The translations under genes were made by a program, and so were the position numbers. The notes under the pieces are model-generated. The model saw only the letters and a list, made by a program, of their open reading frames with translations. It was not told where the DNA came from and ran no database searches. This document shows positions 6,653 through 11,661 of a stretch of 11,661 nt of DNA, piece by piece. Numbering within the stretch: the first letter of the stretch is position 1; each line of letters starts with the position of its first letter. Source of the DNA: an uncultured Pseudomonadota bacterium (GTDB lineage: Bacteria; Pseudomonadota; Gammaproteobacteria; Burkholderiales; Burkholderiaceae_C); assembly GCA_900320815.1 (NCBI GenBank), contig ONTY01000111.1, forward strand, positions 1 through 11,661, written 5' to 3'.

Positions 6653-7300
6653 TTATCGCGCGGCGTTGTTGCGGTTGCGCTCAGCCAGGGATTGGATGAG
6701 CGCGTCAATGCCGCCCTTGTTGATTTGCTGCGCGAACTGCGGGCGATAGTTATCGACCAGCCACACGCCAAGTACGTTCAGGTCATAGATGCGCCAGGCG
6801 CCGCTGGCGCTGCGCTCCAGGCGATAGTCAAGCTGGATGGGTTCGCCGCCGCCGCGAATGAGCGTGCGCACCAGCACCTCCTTGTCCGCTGCACTGCCAC
6901 GGAAGGGGCGCATCTCAATGCTCTTGTCGCCCACTTGCTTCAAGGCGCCGGCGTAGGTGCGCACCAGCAGCGTTTTGAACTCCTGCTGCAGCTGCTGGCG
7001 CTGCGCAGCGCTGGCCTGTCGCCAGGCGGGGCCAGTGGCCGATGCCGTCATGCGGGTGAAGTTCACGTGCGGCATGATGCGGCTGTCCACAAGCCGCATC
7101 AGACGCGACAAGTCGCCGCGCTGCAGCGCGGCGTCGCCTTTGATGGTGTTGAGCAGGTCGGTGGACAGGCGCTCCACCATGCCGTTGGGTGTTTCCTGTG
7201 CCAGCGTCCAGTGCGGGGCAGCCAGCAGTGCGGCAGGCAACAGCGCCAGGAAGGCGCGGCGCGAAGCGGGAAGGAGGTTCGTGCGTGTCATGAGGTTCAT
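6653..7300 (-). CDS. mlaC: Periplasmic phospholipid-binding protein MlaC
   Basis: MlaC is the soluble periplasmic carrier that moves phospholipid between the outer-membrane MlaA-porin complex and MlaFEDB. The 215 residues show an N-terminal signal peptide and the MlaC domain: NGMVERLSTDLLNTI, RIMPHVNFTRMTASATGPAW, a QRQQLQQEFKTLLVRTYAGAL helix region, LIRGGGEPIQLDYRLE, and AWRIYDLNVLGVWLVDNYRPQF. The signal peptide contains SRRAFLALL (13-21), which fits the twin-arginine (Tat) consensus S/T-R-R-x-F-L, followed by a moderately hydrophobic stretch and a likely cleavage after TLA at residue 34. The ATG at 7300 overlaps the mlaA stop (ATGA); an in-frame ATG at 7291 is an alternative start. Confidence 0.95.
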   Translation of the reverse strand: MNLMTRTNLLPASRRAFLALLPAALLAAPHWTLAQETPNGMVERLSTDLLNTIKGDAALQRGDLSRLMRLVDSRIMPHVNFTRMTASATGPAWRQASAAQRQQLQQEFKTLLVRTYAGALKQVGDKSIEMRPFRGSAADKEVLVRTLIRGGGEPIQLDYRLERSASGAWRIYDLNVLGVWLVDNYRPQFAQQINKGGIDALIQSLAERNRNNAAR

Positions 7301-8064
7301 GGCTCCGGTGTGTTGTCAGTGTCCAGGTCGTAACGCTCCCCGTCCGACGGGGGATTACCGTCATAAATATCGTTGCGGCGCTTTTGCAGATAGGCGTCGC
7401 GCTGGAAGCTGTAATCGTCCAGCGCCGCGCCTTCCAGCACGTCGGTGGCGGCGAGCGCATTGGCGCGCGTGTCCACGATGCGCAGCACCGCCAGACCGTT
7501 GCGCAGCCGCAGGTCTTTGAAATATGTCAACGGGTTGCCGTAGTAGTCCACGGGCAGCGCAGCGGTGTCGCGCACGGTGGAGGGGCCAAGGAAGGGCAGC
7601 ACGAAATACGGTCCGTCTTTCACGCCCCATACGCCCAGCGTTTGTCCAAAGTCCTCGCGCTGGCGCTCCAGGTGCATTTCTGTGGCCGGGTCAAGCACAC
7701 CGCCCAGCCCGATGGTGGTGTTGATGAGCACACGCCAGAACGAGGTCAGCGCCCCTTCGGGTTTGCCCTGCAGCGTGTGGTTGACGAAGGACCAGGCGTC
7801 GCTCAGGTTGCCGAAGAAGTTGCCCACGCCACGGCGCACGGGCTGCGGTATGGCGCTCTTGTAGGCAGTGGCGGCTGGCTTGAGCACCGCGCGATCCACG
7901 GTGTCGTTGAACTTGTACATGGCGCGGTTGTAGCCCTCCCCCGGGTCGCGAGCATCACGCGGCTGGTCGGCAGGCAGGCTGGCGCAGCCGGCGACCAGCA
8001 ACGCCAGAGTGGCGACTGCGGCAGCCGCTGCGCGGCGCCACAAGGGGGTGGTGTTTTTTTTCAT
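7297..8064 (-). CDS. mlaA: Outer-membrane phospholipid-removal lipoprotein MlaA (VacJ)
   Basis: MlaA sits in the outer membrane with a porin and extracts mislocalised phospholipids from the outer leaflet, passing them to MlaC. The 255-residue lipoprotein has a signal peptide ending in LLVAGC (Cys27 lipidated), then the VacJ domain: DPGEGYNRAMYKFNDTVDRA, PQPVRRGVGNFFGNLSDAWS, INTTIGLGGVLDPAT, and REDFGQTLGVWGVKDGPYFV followed by LPFLGPSTVRDT, all strongly conserved. The C-terminus continues with an acidic tail rich in Asp and Pro. Unlike in E. coli, where mlaA stands alone, it lies inside the mla operon between mlaD and mlaC, as is usual in betaproteobacteria. The gap to mlaD is 36 bp. Confidence 0.96.
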   Translation of the reverse strand: MKKNTTPLWRRAAAAAVATLALLVAGCASLPADQPRDARDPGEGYNRAMYKFNDTVDRAVLKPAATAYKSAIPQPVRRGVGNFFGNLSDAWSFVNHTLQGKPEGALTSFWRVLINTTIGLGGVLDPATEMHLERQREDFGQTLGVWGVKDGPYFVLPFLGPSTVRDTAALPVDYYGNPLTYFKDLRLRNGLAVLRIVDTRANALAATDVLEGAALDDYSFQRDAYLQKRRNDIYDGNPPSDGERYDLDTDNTPEP

Positions 8065-8100
8065 GGCAGTAAATGGAGCATAAAAAATGGATGCCCCTGA

Positions 8101-8574
8101 TTATTTCTTGTCTTCGCCGCTGGCAGCTGCGCTATTGTAGAGAAATTGGCCAATCAGATTTTCCAGCACCACGGCGGACTGGGTATCGTTCAACAGGTCA
8201 CCAGCGGCAAGATTTTCATCGCTGGCGCCCGGTTCGATGCCGATATATTGCTCGCCCAGCAAGCCGCTGGTGAGTATTTTCAGGGAACTGTCTTTGGGAA
8301 AGCTAAAACGTGCATCCATATCCAGCTCGACAGACGCACGGTAGATTCCATCGTCAAAACCCACAGACGCCACGCGCCCGACGACGACGCCGGCGCTTTT
8401 TACGGCGGCTTTTGGTTTCAGTCCGCCAATGTTGTCAAAGCGCGCTGTGATGCGGTACGTAGGCTGCCAGGAGAGCGTGAGCAGATTCGCCGACTGCAGC
8501 GCCAGAAACACCAGTGCAGCCAACGCCAGCATCACAAACAGGCCAACCCACAAATCATTGCGTGAGCGTTCCAT
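8101..8574 (-). CDS. mlaD: MCE-domain phospholipid transporter subunit MlaD
   Basis: MlaD is anchored in the inner membrane; its periplasmic MCE domain forms a hexameric ring that passes lipid between MlaC and the MlaFE transporter. From the ATG at 8574 the product has 157 residues: MERSRNDLWVGLFVMLALAA, a single N-terminal membrane helix (about 8-27), then the MCE domain with ARFDNIGGLKPKAAVKSAGV, VGRVASVGF, SLKILTSGLLGEQYIGIEPG and the C-terminal helix QSAVVLENLIGQFLYN. The start was chosen because the family begins with M-x-R-S-x-N-D. An upstream in-frame TTG at 8601 would add 9 atypical residues and overlap mlaE. An AGGA lies upstream of the ATG. Spacing to mlaE is 19 bp. Confidence 0.95.
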   Translation of the reverse strand: MERSRNDLWVGLFVMLALAALVFLALQSANLLTLSWQPTYRITARFDNIGGLKPKAAVKSAGVVVGRVASVGFDDGIYRASVELDMDARFSFPKDSSLKILTSGLLGEQYIGIEPGASDENLAAGDLLNDTQSAVVLENLIGQFLYNSAAASGEDKK

Positions 8575-8593
8575 TTTTCCAGTATTCCTTTTT

Positions 8594-9373
8594 TCAGGCA
8601 AACATCAGTGCCGTGAGCACAAAATCCAGCCCCAGTACCATGAGCGAAGCCATGACAACGGTGCGCGTGGTGGCGTGCGAGACACCCTCGGCGGTGGGGC
8701 GTGCGCACCAGCCTTGCAGCAACGCCACAAAAGTCACGCACACACCAAACACGATGCTTTTTATGACGCCATTGCCCAAGTCAGCAAACACATCCACGCC
8801 GCCCTGCATCTGGCTCCAGAACGCCCCTTCATCCACGCCAATCATGGGCACACTCACCAGCCAGCCACCCAGCACGCCCACGGCGCTGAACACGGCAGTG
8901 AGCAGTGGCAGCGCGATGACACCCGCCCAAAAGCGCGGCGCGATGATGCGGCGCATGGGGTCAACGGCCATCATCTCCATTGCCGAAAGCTGCTCGCCTG
9001 CCTTCATCAGCCCAATTTCAGCCGTCAGCGACGTGCCCGCGCGCCCAGCAAACAGCAGCGCCGCCACCACCGGGCCGAGTTCGCGCAGCAGCGACAGCGC
9101 CACCATCATGCCCACTGCCTCGGCGGAGCCGTAGCGTTGCAAAATGTTGTAGCCTTGCAGCGCCAGCACAAAACCGACAAACAGACCAGACACCGCAATA
9201 ATGAGCAGTGAATAATTGCCCAAAAAATGAATCTGGTCACGCACCAGCGAAAAACGCCGCAGCGTCGCGGGCAACAGCGCAAACAGGCGCCAGAAAAAGC
9301 GTGCGCCAAAACCAATATCAGCCAGTTTGACGCGCACCGCAGCGCCAATATCAGCGGGGTGCCAAAACCTCAT
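8594..9373 (-). CDS. mlaE: Phospholipid ABC transporter permease MlaE
   Basis: MlaE is the membrane permease of the MlaFEDB ABC transporter and dimerises in the inner membrane. The 259 residues are of family length. An amphipathic N-terminal helix is followed by several membrane segments and conserved blocks: ISGLF-type [21 protein letters not shown], the signature [20 protein letters not shown], the coupling-helix region [20 protein letters not shown] followed by PMRR, and a C-terminal [26 protein letters not shown] segment (split here: [25 protein letters not shown]). The ATG at 9373 overlaps the mlaF stop by 4 bp (ATGA), coupling permease to ATPase translation. Confidence 0.96.
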   Translation of the reverse strand: MRFWHPADIGAAVRVKLADIGFGARFFWRLFALLPATLRRFSLVRDQIHFLGNYSLLIIAVSGLFVGFVLALQGYNILQRYGSAEAVGMMVALSLLRELGPVVAALLFAGRAGTSLTAEIGLMKAGEQLSAMEMMAVDPMRRIIAPRFWAGVIALPLLTAVFSAVGVLGGWLVSVPMIGVDEGAFWSQMQGGVDVFADLGNGVIKSIVFGVCVTFVALLQGWCARPTAEGVSHATTRTVVMASLMVLGLDFVLTALMFA

Positions 9374-10209
9374 GCCACAGCTCCCACGCCAAAATCTTCT
9401 GCCACATCCGGCCCCGGGTAATGGAACTGTACCGGCCCGTCCGCATCTGCCCCGATAAACTGGCGCACCAGCGGGTGCGCGCTGGCGGCCACTGCGGTAG
9501 GTGTGCCATATTCCAGCAATTCACCCTCCGCCAATATCGCCACATAATCGGCAATTTCAAAGGTTTCTGCCACGTCATGCGACACGATGATGCTGGTAAT
9601 GCCGAGTGCGTCGTTCAACTGGCGAATCAGTCGTGCAGCAGTGCGCAGCGAAATTGGGTCGAGACCGGAAAATGGCTCGTCATACAGCACCAATTCCGGA
9701 TCCAGTGCAATCGCGCGTGCCAGCGCCACACGCCGCGCCATACCGCCAGAGACTTCGGCGGGCATCAAATCACGCGCGCCGCGCAGCCCGACGGCATCCA
9801 ATTTCATCAGCACAATATCGCGAATTAATTCTTCCGGCAGACTGGTGTGCTCGCGCAACGGAAAAGCGACATTGCCAAATACCGATACATCAGTAAACAG
9901 CGCACCAAACTGGAACAACATACCCATACGCCGGCGCATGGCGTAAATCTGCGCGGCGCCCATCGCTCCCACGTCTTGCCCAAAAACGAGCACCTGCCCC
10001 GCCTGCGCCCGCTCTTGCCCACCGATAAGGCGCAGCAGCGTTGTCTTGCCCCCACCCGAAGCGCCCATGAGTGCCGTCACACTGCCCTGCGGCACAGCAA
10101 GCGAGAGGTTCCTGAAGATAGGGCGCCCTTCGCCGTAGCCAAAGCGCACGCCGCGCAGCTGCACGAGTGGAGTTGCGGCATCTTGCGGGGTATCAGGGTG
10201 TGAAGGCAT
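9370..10209 (-). CDS. mlaF: Phospholipid ABC transporter ATP-binding protein MlaF
   Basis: MlaF is the cytoplasmic ATPase of the MlaFEDB transporter. The 279-residue product has all ABC motifs: Walker [10 protein letters not shown] (49-57), Q-loop near LFQFGALF (98-105), signature [14 protein letters not shown] (153-166), Walker [14 protein letters not shown] (173-185) and the switch His211 in VSHD. The C-terminal extension is as long as in MlaF homologues, which use it to contact the partner ATPase and MlaB. The start at 10209 is preferred because the ABC domain begins about 15 residues later; it has no visible Shine-Dalgarno and is preceded by a C8 run on the coding strand. Upstream in-frame residues do not resemble ABC proteins. 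First gene of the mlaFEDACB group, so its promoter should lie at 10210-10500. Confidence 0.95.
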   Translation of the reverse strand: MPSHPDTPQDAATPLVQLRGVRFGYGEGRPIFRNLSLAVPQGSVTALMGASGGGKTTLLRLIGGQERAQAGQVLVFGQDVGAMGAAQIYAMRRRMGMLFQFGALFTDVSVFGNVAFPLREHTSLPEELIRDIVLMKLDAVGLRGARDLMPAEVSGGMARRVALARAIALDPELVLYDEPFSGLDPISLRTAARLIRQLNDALGITSIIVSHDVAETFEIADYVAILAEGELLEYGTPTAVAASAHPLVRQFIGADADGPVQFHYPGPDVAEDFGVGAVA

Positions 10210-10215
10210 AGCGCA

Positions 10216-10223
10216 GGGGGGGG
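10216..10223. repeat. Homopolymer of eight G upstream of mlaF
   Basis: A run of eight G (eight C on the coding strand) lies 7 to 14 nt upstream of the mlaF ATG, in the place where a Shine-Dalgarno sequence would be expected. Such runs can change length by slippage. In this position that would alter leader spacing rather than reading frame. Confidence 0.5.
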
Positions 10224-10637
10224 AAAAGAAAGAGCCAGTGCACGCATGAGTGGGCTGCTGGCTGCACGATTGCCCCATTTTAGCGGGCGCGCTGGCGCCC
10301 GCCTTTCCCCCTCTAGGCAGCAGGGCATTGCACTGCGCGTTTTTTTGCACACCACACGAGAGAGCGCAATGAGACGCCAAAGACTGCGGTGCGGTCAGTC
10401 TGACGAATGGCAGTGCATTTTCTCAAAATTTTGACTCTTTGGGCACAGGAATAATTTCAAAAATTTGCTCTAAATATACGCAAAAGCACAAGGGCAGCTG
10501 AATATATTCCTATATGGCGCAATATGCGAAAATTCGATACTCCAAAAATACCTTCAATATCGTGTCTGGCTCCACGGGCAGCCCGCCCAAGGTGGGGCAA
10601 CTGGGGGAAAGCAGCCAATACAGAGCAGGCTGCTCAT

Positions 10638-10694
10638 ATACCCTCAGTATTAGAACTCTATTGCCGGCGTATATTGCCGGAAGTTACAAGATAC
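10638..10694 (+). repeat. 57-nt palindromic repeat, copy 3
   Basis: ATACCCTCAG at 10638 shares its first nine bases with copy 1. The palindrome is at 10661-10683 (arms CCGGC 10664-10668 and GCCGG 10676-10680, 7-nt loop) and the closing ATAC at 10691-10694. Geometry is identical to copies 1 and 2: 19 nt and 7 nt between the ATAC boxes and the palindrome. A separate inverted repeat (AGCAGCC/GGCTGCT) lies immediately to its left. Confidence 0.6.
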
Positions 10695-10788
10695 CCACCT
10701 TTCAAGACTCTGAATGCACATTTCAAGGTGTGTGCCGACTGGCGGAGATGTATGCATATCTCGCTGCGAAAGAGTCGTCGTTGCCAGT

Positions 10789-10845
10789 GTATGCTTTCAT
10801 TACCCGTATATATTGCAGGCAACAGAGTGTTGTATTGTAGAGTAT
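10789..10845 (-). repeat. 57-nt palindromic repeat, copy 4, inverted
   Basis: Read on the minus strand it begins with ATACTC at 10845, has a 23-nt degenerate palindrome at 10822-10800 (TTGCC at one end, GGGTAA at the other) and a closing ATAC at 10792-10789. The 19-nt and 7-nt spacings match the other copies exactly. The palindrome is the weakest of the four. With copy 3 it forms an inverted pair spanning 208 bp. Confidence 0.5.
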
Positions 10846-10864
10846 AAAGGCGGTCAAGGTGTTT

Positions 10865-11032
10865 TCAGCCGCCGGTGAATGCCCAGCGCCAGAGCGCGTA
10901 GAGCGCCAACGCCGCAACGCTCATGGCAGCGCCCCAGCGGGCACGGCGGGCAAAGACGGGGGCTTCGTCGGCGAGTTCAGCGTCGCGCCGGCAGGCAGCG
11001 GCACGCAGCAGCGCCATAAGGGTGTAGAGCGC
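10865..11032 (-). pseudogene. Possible 3' end of an unidentified membrane-protein gene
   Basis: In a frame different from the GST gene, 56 codons end at a TGA at 10865 and read ALYTLMALLRAAACRRDAEL, then ADEAPVFARRARWGAAMS, then VAALALYALWRWAFTGG. The alternation of hydrophobic and Arg-rich parts, with a last hydrophobic segment close to the C-terminus, looks like the tail of an inner-membrane protein. Third codon positions are mostly G or C, as in real genes here. No start with a Shine-Dalgarno is visible; the first ATG is at 11017. It overlaps the last 112 bp of the GST frame. It may be the remnant of a gene whose 5' part was lost when it was joined to the GST gene, or a small overlapping gene. 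The family is not recognised. Confidence 0.35.
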
Positions 11033-11661
11033 TGCACTTCGGGGCGTTCCAGGAAGTTTTCCAGCACGCGCTGCACCTGGCTGTATTTGTGCAGTTCCAG
11101 GGCCTCGCCTGCGCCATAGTTTTCAGACAGGCAGTTGACCCAGGGGAAAATGGCAATGTCGGCGATGGTGTAGTTGCGCCCCATCACCCAGGAGCGACCT
11201 TTGAGGTGCGCGTCGAGCACGCCCAGCAGCCGCTTGGCTTCGTTGGTATAGCGTTCCAGTGGGCGTTTTTCTTCCAGCAGCCGCCCGTCAAATTTATAGA
11301 AATAGCCAAACTGTCCAAACATGGGGCCAATGCCGCCAACCTGGAACATGAGCCATTGCAGCGTCTGCGCGCGCGCGAGCGGACTGGAGGGCAAGAATTG
11401 GTTGGTTTTCTCCGCCAGATACAGCAGGATGGCGCCAGATTCAAACAGCGCAATGGGTTCGCCGCCGGGGCCGTCGGGGTCAATAATGGCGGGGATTTTG
11501 CCGTTGGGAAAGGTGCCGAGAAACTCGGGGCTGTGCTGCTCGTCGGCTTCAAAGCGCACGCGGTGCGCCTCATATGACAGGCGGGTTTCTTCCAGCATGA
11601 TGCTGACTTTGGCGCCATTGGGGGTGGGCGCGGAGTAGAGCTGGATTTGCTCGGCCTGGCG
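10921..11661 (-). CDS. Glutathione S-transferase, YfcG/YghU-like, 5'-partial with abnormal C-terminus
   Basis: The frame is open through the right edge, so the true start is outside or right at the edge. The first visible residues (RQAEQIQLYSAPTPNGAKVS) carry the thioredoxin-fold start of nu-class GSTs, with the TPNG motif whose Thr/Asn contacts glutathione. FPNGKIPAIID and ESGAILLYLAEK follow (glutathione-binding cis-Pro and Glu-Ser), then an alpha-helical C-domain with GRNYTIADIAIFPWV. Such cytosolic enzymes conjugate or reduce substrates with glutathione, often as disulfide-bond reductases. Up to about 11033 (ENFLERPEVQR) it is normal. The last 35 residues (from STPLWRCC) do not resemble the usual short end and are rich in Pro, Ala and Cys. 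They are probably an out-of-frame reading of a neighbouring gene's tail. Confidence 0.85.
   Translation of the reverse strand, partial: RQAEQIQLYSAPTPNGAKVSIMLEETRLSYEAHRVRFEADEQHSPEFLGTFPNGKIPAIIDPDGPGGEPIALFESGAILLYLAEKTNQFLPSSPLARAQTLQWLMFQVGGIGPMFGQFGYFYKFDGRLLEEKRPLERYTNEAKRLLGVLDAHLKGRSWVMGRNYTIADIAIFPWVNCLSENYGAGEALELHKYSQVQRVLENFLERPEVQRSTPLWRCCVPLPAGATLNSPTKPPSLPAVPAGALP

Larger units (their letters stand above)
10210..10864. other. 655-bp gap between mlaF and the GST locus, no convincing gene
   Basis: The gap probably contains the mla promoter. Visible content, left to right: the G8 run (10216-10223); a GC-rich hairpin with 8-bp stem (10283-10290 with 10295-10302, loop GCTG) lacking a clear U-tract on either strand; the small palindrome GTCAGTCTGAC near 10394; an AT-rich stretch from about 10415; a 7-bp inverted repeat AGCAGCC/GGCTGCT (10610-10616 and 10628-10634); then two oppositely oriented 57-nt repeats. 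Open frames of about 107 codons on the plus strand overlap each other, have no family resemblance and read through the repeats, so I do not call them genes. A clean sigma-70 promoter was not found by eye. Confidence 0.6.

Noticed and set aside
8575..8601. TTG start of mlaD at 8601
   Set aside because: It adds nine atypical residues and overlaps mlaE; the ATG at 8574 matches the conserved family start.
10283..10302. GC-rich 8-bp hairpin as intrinsic terminator
   Set aside because: Neither strand has a proper U-tract after the stem (CTTTCCCC on plus, TAAAATGG on minus), so I list it only as part of the gap.
10514..10847. Two overlapping plus-strand frames of 107-108 codons in the gap
   Set aside because: They overlap each other in different frames, have no ribosome-binding site or family resemblance, and their recurring PAYIAG-like or PVYIAG-like peptides are only translations of the palindromic repeats.

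Overview
The window looks like a chromosomal segment of a high-GC betaproteobacterium, most likely order Burkholderiales and near Comamonadaceae. This rests on protein content and gene order: lptM-lysA divergent from cyaY, recA-recX, and an mla operon with mlaA between mlaD and mlaC beside bolA and murA. I cannot name a genus. Protein-coding DNA is GC-rich; the gaps at 2124-2352 and about 10430-10864 are visibly AT-richer. Apart from cyaY, all genes lie on the minus strand. No rRNA, tRNA, CRISPR array, transposase or phage gene was seen.

Left part (1-2352): in transcription order lptM (lipoprotein), lysA (last step of lysine synthesis) and the first 16 codons of a heavy-metal-binding (HMA) protein form one minus-strand group; lptM and lysA overlap by 4 bp. 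Divergent from them is cyaY (frataxin), whose start codon sits just behind a terminator-like hairpin. The gap after cyaY holds two copies of a short palindromic repeat.

Middle part (2353-5935): a LysE/RhtB-type exporter, recX, recA and murA, transcribed murA to exporter with gaps of 24 and 26 bp and one 4-bp overlap. murA carries an apparent out-of-frame internal deletion of about 80 bp, although the rest of the protein is well conserved. recA sits directly behind murA with no visible LexA box.

Right part (5936-10209): mlaF-mlaE-mlaD-mlaA-mlaC-mlaB followed by a bolA/ibaG-type gene. This encodes a complete retrograde phospholipid transport system: ABC ATPase, permease, MCE protein, outer-membrane lipoprotein, periplasmic carrier and STAS subunit. 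The 10210-10864 gap has no convincing gene but holds two more copies of the repeat, in opposite orientations. At the right edge lies a glutathione S-transferase gene, open at its 5' end, whose C-terminus seems replaced where it runs into what looks like the 3' end of a membrane-protein gene.

Most unusual observation: four intergenic 57-nt elements (2133-2189, 2277-2333, 10638-10694 and, inverted, 10789-10845). Each has an ATAC box, exactly 19 nt, a 23-nt imperfect palindrome, exactly 7 nt, and a second ATAC. They occur as two pairs, each spanning about 200 bp. I do not recognise this family. Neither a defence system nor a new enzyme pathway is visible.
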